NCBI GenBank assembly: GCA_027486835.1
Contig: JAIXOJ010000026.1
Coordinates: 1 to 37,315, forward strand
Reading direction: 5' to 3'
Length of the DNA stretch: 37,315 bases
Origin: Chitinophagaceae bacterium
Lineage (GTDB): Bacteria > Bacteroidota > Bacteroidia > Chitinophagales > Chitinophagaceae
How positions within the stretch are numbered: position 1 is the stretch's first letter; every line of letters starts with the position of its first letter. The position numbers were made by a program, and so were the translations under genes. The notes below the pieces were generated by a model, which was given only the letters and a program-made list of their open reading frames with translations, was not told where the DNA came from and made no database searches. Shown here piece by piece: positions 1 to 7,351 of this stretch.

Positions 1-512
1 CCAGAGCCGAAGTATCTGCCAACAACCAAGGTATTTTTGATTCCTTACAAAAAGGATTGGGGTTTGTCCCCAACTTGTATGCCTATTTCGCTAAAAGTGA
101 AACCGCTTTGGGCGATTACCTGGCTTTTCAAAATAGAAAAAGCACGTTGAGGGCTAAGGAAAGAGAGGTGATTAATTTGGTTACGAGCCAAGCGAATGAT
201 TGTAGGTATTGCCAATCGGCTCATACCGTTTTGGGCAAAATGCATGGATTTACGGAGGAACAAATTCTAGACATCCGCAGAGGTACAGCACCCTTTGACG
301 CTAAGTTGGATGCCTTGGTAAAATTCACTGCCTCCACCGTAGAAAACCGTGGACGAGCTACTGAAGAAAGTAAAGCTGCGTTTTTTGCTGCTGGCTACAC
401 CGAGGCTAACTTGGTAGATGTGGTAATCGTAATTGGCGATAAGATTATCAGCAATTACATTCACAACCTCACTGGCTTTGAAATTGATTTCCCCATTGCA
501 GCGATAATTTAG
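1..512 (+). CDS. Carboxymuconolactone decarboxylase/AhpD-like alkylhydroperoxidase, 5' end cut by window edge
   Basis: The reading frame is open from the first base, so the gene begins outside the window; the TTG at 57 is internal and should not be taken as its start. About 170 residues are visible. The central segment DCRYCQSAHT holds the CxxC...H active site of AhpD-like peroxidases (carboxymuconolactone decarboxylase superfamily, all-helical, usually oligomeric), in which the two cysteines reduce peroxides or act as a disulfide carrier. The upstream residues FVPNLYAYFAKS match the usual N-terminal helix of this family. Its neighbours are an HxlR-type regulator, a peroxiredoxin and an SDR, which fits a peroxide or electrophile response. 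The family is clear; the substrate is unknown. Confidence 0.85.
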   Translation, partial: RAEVSANNQGIFDSLQKGLGFVPNLYAYFAKSETALGDYLAFQNRKSTLRAKEREVINLVTSQANDCRYCQSAHTVLGKMHGFTEEQILDIRRGTAPFDAKLDALVKFTASTVENRGRATEESKAAFFAAGYTEANLVDVVIVIGDKIISNYIHNLTGFEIDFPIAAII

Positions 513-570
513 TTTTCTACTAGCCTACACTTTAGGTGATTCAGAAAATCCTTGCCCCAATCAAAAACTT

Positions 571-622
571 TAAAATGATGCTCCTTACTTAGCTGCAAAA
601 GCTGGTATTGGGCATCATTTTA
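571..622. terminator. Stem-loop between convergent genes, possible terminator
   Basis: TAAAATGATGC at 571-581 is the exact reverse complement of GCATCATTTTA at 612-622, and a smaller AGC/GCT stem lies within the loop. It sits between the stop of the AhpD-like gene (512) and the stop of the convergent HxlR gene (763), where a bidirectional terminator would be expected. The T run is short, so termination is an inference. Confidence 0.4.
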
Positions 623-762
623 GTTTAAACAACGCATTATTATCCACCTGTTTGGTGGGTTAAAATGAAAATCCTCTATCTCATTGCACGAATGATAACC
701 GTAGCTTGAGTGGGCGCAGGCCGTCCCTACGAAATTCTTGTTTGTTGGGTTAAAACTCACCC

Positions 763-1137
763 CTATTCTCTTTCCATTTGTTCCACCAATTCCACAATAT
801 TGTTGCTCCTACCCCATTCAAGAATACTATGCAAAATAGGTAGGAACGATTGGCCTAGATCCGTGAGGCTATATTCTGTACGGGGACGTATTTCGTTGAA
901 GTCCTTTTTATGTACCCAACCACTTTGTATCAGTTCATTTACTTGTTGTATCAGCATTTTCTCCGAAATATTGGGGATGGCTTTTCGTAGGGCATTGTAG
1001 CGCAATGCGCCATCTTTCAATTGCCATAAAATAATCAGTTTCCACCTGCCGCCTATGGCAATAATGGTGGACGTAATGGGGCAGCCACTGGTAATGGCTT
1101 TTTCGTTGAGGTGGTTGGTGGAAGTCTTCTTTCTCAT
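763..1137 (-). CDS. HxlR-family winged-helix transcriptional regulator
   Basis: From the start at 1137 (MRKKTSTNHL) the protein is about 124 residues, the normal HxlR/MarR-like size; a longer frame up to 1233 adds 32 residues with no family resemblance and would cross the probable operator. Signature features are CPITSTIIAIGGRWKLIILW near residues 19-38, the recognition-helix region RKAIPNISEKMLIQQVNEL and the wing RTEYSLTDLG. The Cys in the CP motif (about residue 19) is the thiol used by HypR/YodB-type members to sense diamide, quinones or hypochlorite. It is divergent from the SDR at 1219, so it probably controls that gene, and perhaps the peroxiredoxin and SnoaL-like genes behind it, together with itself. 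The inducer is not known. Confidence 0.85.
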   Translation of the reverse strand: MRKKTSTNHLNEKAITSGCPITSTIIAIGGRWKLIILWQLKDGALRYNALRKAIPNISEKMLIQQVNELIQSGWVHKKDFNEIRPRTEYSLTDLGQSFLPILHSILEWGRSNNIVELVEQMERE

Positions 1138-1141
1138 GTTA

Positions 1142-1166
1142 TACTTACCAAATTGTATGTACTTAC
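1142..1166. promoter_or_regulatory. Probable HxlR operator: two TACTTAC repeats
   Basis: The heptamer TACTTAC occurs at 1142-1148 and again at 1160-1166, 18 bp apart start to start, in the divergent region between the HxlR gene and the SDR. Operators of YodB/HypR-type regulators contain TAC...GTA elements of this kind. Assignment rests on position and motif resemblance only. Confidence 0.45.
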
Positions 1167-1193
1167 TAATTAGGCAGTGAAGATACAGGCTTT

Positions 1194-1201
1194 TAGTTTT
1201 G
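1194..1201 (+). promoter_or_regulatory. Candidate -7 element (TAGTTTTG) for the SDR gene
   Basis: TAGTTTTG fits the Bacteroidota -7 consensus TAnnTTTG and would start transcription just before the SDR start at 1219-1222. No TTTG -33 box lies at the ideal distance; the TACTTAC repeats occupy that region, which would suit a repressed promoter. Confidence 0.35.
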
Positions 1202-1218
1202 CCGAGTAAAACGAAATA

Positions 1219-1944
1219 ATGATGACTGGACATTTTAAAGACAAAAAAATTGTAGTGGTTGGCGGCAGTTCGGGCATTGGTCTGGCTGTGGCTAAAATGG
1301 CTTATGATTGGGGGGCAGATGTAACCCTTACGAGCCGGGAGGAAAGTAGAGCAGTAACAGTGGCGGCATCCATTGGGGCCAGCGTAAAAGGCCTATCCCT
1401 TGATATTGATGATGGGGAAGCGGTAGCTACATTCTTCGGTGCTTTCACAGCTATTGATCATATCTATATAGCAGCAGGAAGCACTAAGTTGGGGAATGTG
1501 ACCGAGGGCGATTTGTTAGAGAATCTGCAAGCTTTCAACACGCGTTTGGTAGGTGGTTTACGAGTGGTAAGGGCTTGTGCACAAAAAATAAATGCCAATG
1601 GTTCCATCACTTTTACGGGTGGCGTATCTACTGATAGGCCGATTGCTGGAGCTTGGGTATCTGGTTTAGGCACGGCTTCAGCCGAACAGTTGGCAAGGGT
1701 GTTGGTGATGGAACTACCCCATATCCGCTTTAACGCGGTGGCACCTGGTTATACGGACACGCCGATGTGGGATGCTATTATGGGCGAAAACAAAACCAAT
1801 GTGTTGGCATCCATCGCCGAAACCCTACCCGTAAAAAAGATTGCTACGCCCGAGGAAGTGGCTTCTGCTGTACTTTTTTTAATGTCTAACAACTCCATCA
1901 CAGGTGAAGTAATTCATGTAGATGGCGGTTTGAGATTAATGTAA
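1219..1944 (+). CDS. SDR-family oxidoreductase with degenerate active site
   Basis: This 241-residue Rossmann-fold protein has the SDR dinucleotide motif GGSSGIG (residues 15-21), the LDIDD acidic segment (61-65), an AAG motif (85-87) and the C-terminal NAVAPGYTDTPMW and HVDGG motifs. The usual catalytic YxxxK is missing: aligning AGAWVSGLGTASAEQLAR with the classical motif places Ser148 at the Tyr position and Thr152 at the Lys position, and the catalytic-Ser strand reads FTGGVST. The fold and cofactor site are therefore intact while ordinary hydride-transfer chemistry is doubtful. Other SDRs with similar degeneracy exist. The start may be ATG 1219 or the adjacent ATG 1222. It heads a plus-strand run with the peroxiredoxin (gap 22 bp) and the SnoaL-like gene (gap 21 bp) and is divergent from HxlR. 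Confidence 0.85.
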   Translation: MMTGHFKDKKIVVVGGSSGIGLAVAKMAYDWGADVTLTSREESRAVTVAASIGASVKGLSLDIDDGEAVATFFGAFTAIDHIYIAAGSTKLGNVTEGDLLENLQAFNTRLVGGLRVVRACAQKINANGSITFTGGVSTDRPIAGAWVSGLGTASAEQLARVLVMELPHIRFNAVAPGYTDTPMWDAIMGENKTNVLASIAETLPVKKIATPEEVASAVLFLMSNNSITGEVIHVDGGLRLM

Positions 1945-1966
1945 ATAATACTAAAATTAAAATAAA

Positions 1967-2560
1967 ATGAAAAAGTTACTACTGGCTTGTTTAGCTACTG
2001 TTTTATTAATCTATAGCCAAGCCCAAAAGGGATTGCAGGTGGGTGCAAAAGCCCCTAATTTTTCAGCCAAAGACCAAAATGGCAACACCATCAGTTTGAA
2101 CGCCGCTTTAAAAAAAGGGAAAGTAGTAGTGTTGTTTTACAGAGGGTATTGGTGCCCCGGTTGCAGTAAAGCAGTAAAAAACTTGCAGGACTCTTTGCAA
2201 TTAATTACAGCTAAAAAAGCTACTGTTATAGCCGTTTCTCCAGAAGGGTACGAAGGAATAAGCAAAACCGCCCAAAAATCCAAAGCTACTTTTTCGTTAT
2301 TGAGTGATGAAGGATTGACCATTTCAACAGCCTACAAAGTAATATTTAAGGTTACGCCCGATATGGATACGATTCACAAAAAATACCATCTCGATGTGGT
2401 GGGCAATAATGGAAAAAATGGGAATAACTTGCCTAGACCATCGGCTTTTATCGTGGGTAAAGATGGCAAAATAACGTACCGATATTTTAATACCTATCCT
2501 TATTCAGACCCAAGAAGTAATGACCGAGTAACCGTAAAAGAGTTATTGCAAAATTTATAA
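1967..2560 (+). CDS. Secreted AhpC/TSA-type peroxiredoxin-like protein
   Basis: The protein has 197 residues. Residues 1-20 form a signal peptide ending in SQAQ, predicting export to the periplasm or outer surface. The thioredoxin-fold motif FYRGYWCPGC gives Cys63 as probable peroxidatic and Cys66 as possible resolving cysteine, followed by IAVSPEG and the SAFIVGKDGKI strand typical of the AhpC/TSA family. Expected role: thiol-dependent reduction of peroxides outside the cytoplasm. A CxxC arrangement could instead mean thioredoxin-like disulfide exchange. It lies 22 bp after the SDR and 21 bp before the SnoaL-like gene, so these are probably cotranscribed under the HxlR regulator. Confidence 0.85.
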   Translation: MKKLLLACLATVLLIYSQAQKGLQVGAKAPNFSAKDQNGNTISLNAALKKGKVVVLFYRGYWCPGCSKAVKNLQDSLQLITAKKATVIAVSPEGYEGISKTAQKSKATFSLLSDEGLTISTAYKVIFKVTPDMDTIHKKYHLDVVGNNGKNGNNLPRPSAFIVGKDGKITYRYFNTYPYSDPRSNDRVTVKELLQNL

Positions 2561-2581
2561 AATCACTAAATACAAATAAAA

Positions 2582-2932
2582 ATGGAATCACTAGAAATTG
2601 TACAATCAGTTGATGAATTGGTATCCTTGGCCTTGGAAGGAAAATGGCAGTTGGCTTTTGAAAAATTCTATTCACCAGACATTGAGAAGACCGATTTAGA
2701 TGGCATACCCGTGTTGGGTAAGGAGCAAAACCTGTTGAATGGTCATGCTTTTGTGGCTAAAATTTCCAATGTGCGGGATTTTTCCTGTGTGGGAAAAATA
2801 GTGAAAGGCAATAGAAGTTTTATCGTTTGGTCGTTTGATTTTGATGTGGACGGCAGTCCTTTTAAAGTGGTGGAAACAGCTATCCAAGATTGGGAAAACA
2901 ATCAAATTGTGAAGGAGCGATTTTTTGCTTAA
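2582..2932 (+). CDS. SnoaL/NTF2-like small protein
   Basis: A 116-residue cytosolic protein with the alpha+beta pattern of the NTF2-like cone fold: N-terminal helices (EIVQSVDELVSLALEGKWQLAFEKFYSPDI), a short acidic loop with the typical LDG, then strands ending IQDWENNQIVKERFF, which matches the closing strand of SnoaL-like proteins. Such proteins may be isomerases, hydrolases or ligand binders; catalysis cannot be read from this one. As the third gene of the SDR-peroxiredoxin run it probably belongs to the same stress response. Confidence 0.7.
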   Translation: MESLEIVQSVDELVSLALEGKWQLAFEKFYSPDIEKTDLDGIPVLGKEQNLLNGHAFVAKISNVRDFSCVGKIVKGNRSFIVWSFDFDVDGSPFKVVETAIQDWENNQIVKERFFA

Positions 2933-3139
2933 CCGAGATAAAACTTTAATGGGAATTGCCTCGAATGCACGAATTGCGACTTATACAAACCCGATACTAC
3001 CACTTGTAATTGGTGTCGCGTCGCTCTAATGGCACGAACTATGGCAAGACACATTTGAATTATTTACTTCGAGAGAATTTCAAAGAAGGACAATTTGTTT
3101 ACACTTTTTTAAAAGCTAGTGCAAAGGGTGGGATTAAGT

Positions 3140-3250
3140 GGTTGCAACATTTTTGTTGCAACCATTTTTTATTTAACCTCACCCCAACCCCTCTCCAAGG
3201 GAGAGGGAACTGGAATTCTTTACTGGTATGGATTTCGAGATATTTTTCCC
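3140..3250 (+). repeat. Dispersed repeat, copy A, with palindromic head
   Basis: A perfect inverted repeat GGTTGCAACA-TTTT-TGTTGCAACC (3140-3163) precedes the shared core: AACCTCACCCCAACCCCTCT, a short CTCTCC/GGAGAG-type stem, then GAACTGGAAT and a T-rich tail. Copy B at 3416 has the same head and core. The core recurs at 16939, 19764, 24031 and 29838. Confidence 0.85.
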
Positions 3251-3298
3251 CTAATAATTAACTACTTTGTAAAAAAGTCGGTTTCTAAATTCTAGGTG

Positions 3299-3345
3299 GA
3301 CAATTCCCCTCTTGAGGGGTGCCCGAAGGGCGGGGTGGTATTTTC
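3299..3345. repeat. REP-like double hairpin element
   Basis: CCCCTC-TT-GAGGGG (3306-3319) followed directly by GCCC-GAA-GGGC (3321-3331) and GGGGTGG forms two adjacent small hairpins. This form resembles short intergenic palindromic elements I recall from Bacteroidota genomes. It is distinct from the flanking dispersed repeat copies. Confidence 0.55.
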
Positions 3346-3415
3346 GCACAAATTATACAACTGGGAAACTTTAGCCGGCCTAAATTATTACTTTGTTTAA
3401 TCATTTGGTTAGGTT

Positions 3416-3530
3416 GGTTGCAACATTTTTGTTGCATCCGCTTTTTATTTAACCTCACCCAACCCCTTTCCAAAGGAGAGGGAACTGGAATTCATGACTG
3501 GTATGGATTACGAGATATTTTTTCCCTCTG
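3416..3530 (+). repeat. Dispersed repeat, copy B
   Basis: Shares with copy A the GGTTGCAACATTTTTGTTGCA head (second arm slightly decayed, ATCC for AACC), the CCTCACC...CCAAAGGAGAGGGAACTGGAATT core and the tail ending in GGTATGGATTNCGAGATATTTTT. A and B are 276 bp apart, so one may be a local duplication. Confidence 0.85.
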
Positions 3531-3768
3531 TTTATAAGTCTAATTTAGTAGCAACCATTTTTGTTTATGGTTAAGATTATTTGAGTAGCCTCAGTTGACA
3601 ATTAATGTTTCAGAAAATTGGAAAAACAGGTATGCCGAAAACATGCGCCTACAATAATTGATCAAATTCAACCAATGGACAAGTATTGTAGATTCATAGC
3701 TGTCCAAGCGTTAAAAGAGCAGCTTACTTTAGCCGATTTTATTATTGTCTAAACATTGTCTTTCCAAA

Positions 3769-6075
3769 ATGATTCATCGCTTTGCCCTATTTCTTGCTTG
3801 CACTATTTCCATTTTCTGTGGCTTTGGCCAAAAGAAGTTAACCTCTCCTTCCAATATTCAATGGCCACAATTTTTAGCTCAACATGATTTGGTGTGGGAA
3901 AAAATGCCTACTAATTATTACGATGCGCCGTTTGTGGGCAATGGTTTATTGGGTACACTTTGCTTTCAAGATACCTTGTTGCCACACACGTTGGGTTTTG
4001 AAATTGGAAGGGTAGATGTATATGACCATCCTTCGGACGATAGCTTGAAAGCTGCTCGCTTACCACGACCTAGACTTCGCTTGCCCATTGGTAAAATATT
4101 GTTGTCAACAGTAGGTAAAATTGTTTCCTCCCATTTTAGGGTATCGTTGTGGGATGCCTGCATCACTGGAAAAATAACCACCGACCAAGGAACTTTAGAC
4201 CTCAAATGCTATGTACCAAGTGATGAAAAAGTAATCATATTGAGTTATACCCCATCTGGTGGAGAACAACAAGCCCGTGTAAGCTTCCGCGCAGAGCAAG
4301 GGGATAATGCCAGGGTAACCTTGCGACCGAATAAAACAGGCAAACCTTATGAACCCAATCCTCCATTTCAAGTGTCGCAACAAAATGGTGCTTCATTAAT
4401 AGTACAACCGCTGCTCTGTGGGGATGATTATGCCACAGCATGGGATGAGCAAAAAGCAACAAACGGAACAAGAACCGTGTATGTAACCGTTGCTAACAAT
4501 TGGGCAGAACAGAAAAAGCCCTATGACGGTAGTGGTCAGGCTGCTTTGGCGCAACTGCAAAAGGCAAGGGCAATCAATGAATCGACCCTTTGGGAGAACC
4601 ATTTGAAATGGTGGCATAACTATTATCCAGCCAGTTTTGTGTCCATTCCTGACGCTAGATTGGAAAGTTTTTATTGGATTCAACAGTATCGGTTGGCCAG
4701 TGCTGGCAGACCCAACTTACCAGCTATCGATTTACTGGGCCCTTGGTATAAACCTACTGTTTGGTTGGCCATGTGGAATAACTTGAATGTACAATTAGCC
4801 TATTATACAACAGGCATCACCAATCATTTAGATATGGAAGAACCCATTTTTAACCTATTAGAACAAAATCAGGCAACACTAATAAAAAATGTTCCTCCCG
4901 CTTTTCAAAACGACTGTGCTGGATTGGGTAATCCTAATACCTTTAATTATCTAAATATAAAAATCCACCTAACCAAGGATTCTGCTAGTACGCAAAAAAT
5001 GAACCTTATCGCACTTCCGTGGCTGATGCAACAATTTTACCTGCATTATCGATTTTCTATGGATGAAAAAAGATTAAGAACAACCATCTATCCAATGATG
5101 AAGCGTGCTTTTGGGGTGTATTACCGCATATTGTACAAAGGAAGTGATGGAAAATACCATATCCCCCTCTCCTTTTCTGATGAATATGGAGAAGACAAAG
5201 ACGTAAGCCTGAATATTGCTTTGGCTCGTTGGGGTTTTACCACGCTTATTGCTACCGCAAAAAAGTTGCAACTGCAGGATACAATGGTACCCAAATGGCA
5301 AGATGCGCTGTACAATTTGGTAGAAACGCCTACAGACGAGAATGGAATAAAAATTGGGAGAACGCTATCATTTAGCAAGCCGCACCGGCATTATAGCCAT
5401 TTATTTAGCATTTTCCCACTGTATGAATTAAATATTGAAAAGCAACCAGCCAAAAGAGCATTAATGGAAACTTCCATTCGCCATTTTACAGGTTTAGATG
5501 GGGACAATTGTATGTTTAAATTCAATGGAGCTTCGTCTCTTTGGGCGGCGTTAGGCCAGGGGGATTCTGCACTCAAATACCTACAACGTTCGGTTAGTTT
5601 TGTACCCAATGCCCCTACCGTAACCCCAAATGGATTCTATAGCGAAAACAAATGGCCCACATTTGAGTCACCAATTGCTTCCTGCCGTTCTATGCTTGAT
5701 ATGATGCTACAAAGCTGGGGAGATAAAATCAGGATTTTTCCTGCCATGCCCACCGAATGGAAAGAGGCCGTTTATAGCAACCTACGCGCAGAAGGCTCAT
5801 TTCTAGTAAGTGCCAAAAGAACTAATGGAAAAACTAGTTGGGTGCAAATAGAAAGTTTGGCTGGACAACCTTGCTTGATACAAATTAAGGATTGGGCAAA
5901 CATAGAGACCAATCAGCCCAATCTATCTGTAAAATCACTAGGAGATGGACTATTCAGCATAGGAATCAAGAAAAATCAGACCGTTTTGCTATATCCAAAA
6001 GGAGAAAAACCAACAGCAGTTGTTACTCCATTAACTCATGCAACAAATGAATGCAATCAATGGGGAGTGAAATAA
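3769..6075 (+). CDS. Secreted GH95-like glycoside hydrolase (alpha-L-fucosidase/galactosidase family)
   Basis: Starting at ATG 3769 (the TTG at 3745 only lengthens the N terminus) the protein is 768 residues with a signal peptide MIHRFALFLACTISIFCGFG and mature N terminus near QKK. An N-terminal beta-sandwich-like region (EKMPTNYYDAPFVGNGLLGT) precedes a six-hairpin (alpha/alpha)6 region. GH95-like marks are HRHYSHLFSIFPLYELN, SLWAALGQGDSALKYL, MLDMMLQSW and IRIFPAMPTEW, in family order. Where classical GH95 enzymes carry QIDGNFG with a catalytic Asp, this protein has TFESPIA, so Glu would replace Asp. GH95 enzymes act on alpha-L-fucosides or alpha-L-galactosides; this divergent copy may differ. 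No SusC/D pair or other polysaccharide-utilisation gene is adjacent. Confidence 0.75.
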   Translation: MIHRFALFLACTISIFCGFGQKKLTSPSNIQWPQFLAQHDLVWEKMPTNYYDAPFVGNGLLGTLCFQDTLLPHTLGFEIGRVDVYDHPSDDSLKAARLPRPRLRLPIGKILLSTVGKIVSSHFRVSLWDACITGKITTDQGTLDLKCYVPSDEKVIILSYTPSGGEQQARVSFRAEQGDNARVTLRPNKTGKPYEPNPPFQVSQQNGASLIVQPLLCGDDYATAWDEQKATNGTRTVYVTVANNWAEQKKPYDGSGQAALAQLQKARAINESTLWENHLKWWHNYYPASFVSIPDARLESFYWIQQYRLASAGRPNLPAIDLLGPWYKPTVWLAMWNNLNVQLAYYTTGITNHLDMEEPIFNLLEQNQATLIKNVPPAFQNDCAGLGNPNTFNYLNIKIHLTKDSASTQKMNLIALPWLMQQFYLHYRFSMDEKRLRTTIYPMMKRAFGVYYRILYKGSDGKYHIPLSFSDEYGEDKDVSLNIALARWGFTTLIATAKKLQLQDTMVPKWQDALYNLVETPTDENGIKIGRTLSFSKPHRHYSHLFSIFPLYELNIEKQPAKRALMETSIRHFTGLDGDNCMFKFNGASSLWAALGQGDSALKYLQRSVSFVPNAPTVTPNGFYSENKWPTFESPIASCRSMLDMMLQSWGDKIRIFPAMPTEWKEAVYSNLRAEGSFLVSAKRTNGKTSWVQIESLAGQPCLIQIKDWANIETNQPNLSVKSLGDGLFSIGIKKNQTVLLYPKGEKPTAVVTPLTHATNECNQWGVK

Positions 6076-6157
6076 ACATTTGGAAATGCGATTAGATTGT
6101 GTATGTGTTGCTTTGCCCAGAAAATAAAAAGGTAGTGCAACTGTTACAATATCCAAA

Positions 6158-6198
6158 AAAAAGAGTGCCGTTATTGAATCAATAACGGCACTCTTTTT
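6158..6198. terminator. Bidirectional intrinsic terminator
   Basis: A 19-bp perfect inverted repeat (arms 6158-6176 and 6180-6198, containing AGAGTGCCGTTATTG) with a 3-nt loop is flanked by A and T runs. It lies between the convergent glycosidase (stop 6075) and sigma-factor (stop 6232) genes and should end both transcripts. Confidence 0.92.
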
Positions 6199-6231
6199 AT
6201 AAGAAATATGAAGATTGTTAAGGTAGATATA

Positions 6232-7089
6232 TTAGCCTAGGTAAGCTTTAAGTGCATTGCTATATCTAGCTTTTTGAAGACGTTTGATGGCACGTTCTTT
6301 TATTTGTCTGATTCTTTCTTTTGTCAAATCGTATTTAGATCCGATTTGCTCTATCGTTACACCATTTTCTCCATCAAGTCCAAAATAGGCATTTACTATT
6401 TCTGCTTCTCTTGGGCTTAATGATTTAAGAACGCGTTTGATTTCTTCCCTTAGAGAGTCCTTCATCACGTCATCATCCGTATCATCGCTACCTTCTAATA
6501 AATCGCCCATAGCCACATCTTCTGCCTCATGAACTGGTGCATCTAAGGAAGTATGGCGCGTATTACTCTGGAAAATATTATTGATTTCAGTTTCACTCAT
6601 TTCAAGAATATCACTCAACTCTTCTGTAGAAGGTTCGCGCTCATGTTCTTGTTCGAAAGCCATATAGGCTTTGTTGGCTTTATTATAAGTTCCAATTTTA
6701 TTTTGAGGTAAACGAACCAATCTACCTTGTTCAGCCAAAGCTTGCAAGATGGATTGACGAATCCACCATACTGCATAGGAAATGAATTTGAACCCTTTCG
6801 TTTCATCAAATCTTTGTGCAGCCTTAATCAATCCTAGATTTCCTTCATTAATCAAATCACTCAATGACAAACCTTGGTGCTGGTATTGCTTAGCTACGGA
6901 AACAACAAATCTCAAATTCGCTTGAACCAATTTATCCAAAGCCCTTTGGTTGCCCATTTTAATTTTCTGGGCTAATGTAGTTTCCTCTTCAGGCGTAATC
7001 ATAGGAATTTTCGATATTTCCTGTAGGTATTTTTCAACTGCTTGTGAATCTCTGTTAGTTATCTGTGTAGCTATCTTGAGCTGCCTCAT
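6232..7089 (-). CDS. rpoD: Primary (group 1) RNA polymerase sigma factor of Bacteroidota type
   Basis: The protein has 285 residues. It starts MRQLKIATQITNRDSQAVEKYL, the compact N terminus of the Bacteroidota housekeeping sigma, which lacks the long region 1.1/NCR of proteobacterial RpoD. Region 1.2 (QAVEKYLQEISKIPMITPEEE), region 2 (NLRFVVSVAKQYQHQGLSLS, INEGNLGLIKAA, FISYAVWWIRQSI), region 3 (EREPSTEELSDILEMSE) and region 4 (REAEIVNAYFGLDGE, TIEQIGSKYDLTKERIRQIK) are all in order. It directs core polymerase to the TTTG/TAnnTTTG promoters seen in this window. Upstream, on the minus strand, TATTTTCG (7170-7177) is a near-consensus -7 element. A strong terminator follows the stop. Confidence 0.96.
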   Translation of the reverse strand: MRQLKIATQITNRDSQAVEKYLQEISKIPMITPEEETTLAQKIKMGNQRALDKLVQANLRFVVSVAKQYQHQGLSLSDLINEGNLGLIKAAQRFDETKGFKFISYAVWWIRQSILQALAEQGRLVRLPQNKIGTYNKANKAYMAFEQEHEREPSTEELSDILEMSETEINNIFQSNTRHTSLDAPVHEAEDVAMGDLLEGSDDTDDDVMKDSLREEIKRVLKSLSPREAEIVNAYFGLDGENGVTIEQIGSKYDLTKERIRQIKERAIKRLQKARYSNALKAYLG

Positions 7090-7169
7090 ATGTGGGGTTT
7101 GAAATCTTTTAAAGCAATGGAAACCAATTTTGCTTCAATGCTTTATAAATTAATTAATTTGAAAGTTCA

Positions 7170-7177
7170 CGAAAATA
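7170..7177 (-). promoter_or_regulatory. Near-consensus -7 element for rpoD
   Basis: Read on the minus strand this is TATTTTCG, one mismatch from TAnnTTTG, about 80 bp upstream of the rpoD start. A TTGG sequence lies 19 bp further upstream at an acceptable -33 distance. Confidence 0.35.
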
Positions 7178-7260
7178 GGGTTCGTTTGCTAAAATGCCAA
7201 TTTTTAGTTTGAAAATTAACGGTGCATTCTCCGTAAAGCGATATATCGAGCGTCAATGAC

Positions 7261-7313
7261 AAAAAAATTGTCGGGAAAATTTTCGTGGAATTGATTCCCT
7301 AAATTTTCTCGAC
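7261..7313 (-). terminator. Intrinsic terminator of the ECF sigma gene
   Basis: Arms GTCGGGAAAATTT (7270-7282) and AAATTTTCTCGAC (7301-7313) pair with one G-U, and an inner GGAAT-TG-ATTCC stem (7287-7298) extends the structure. Read on the minus strand it is followed by AATTTTTTT (7261-7269). It begins 39 bp after the ECF sigma stop. Confidence 0.8.
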
Positions 7314-7351
7314 AAGATTTATGAAAGATTAATGCCCTTAATCGCTTCTCT

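Larger units (their letters stand above)
2933..3768. other. Gene-free stretch carrying repeats
   Basis: No convincing gene is present between the SnoaL-like gene and the glycosidase. The stretch holds two copies of the dispersed repeat (3140-3250, 3416-3530) and a different palindromic element (3299-3345). Short open frames here run through repeat sequence and have no coding character. The last ~200 bp before the glycosidase hold no recognised motif apart from a weak TACTTTAG near 3725. Confidence 0.7.

Noticed and set aside
648-755. Short direct repeats (TTTGGTGGGTTAAAA / TTTGTTGGGTTAAAA) and a GTGGGCGCAGGCCGTCCCTA element between the AhpD-like and HxlR genes.
   Set aside because: Only one copy of the G+C-rich element occurs in the window and the direct repeats are short and imperfect, so no element can be defined.
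3010-3537. Two plus-strand open frames (83 and 72 codons) before the glycosidase.
   Set aside because: Both run through copies of the dispersed repeat and palindromic element, so their apparent proteins are repeat translations.
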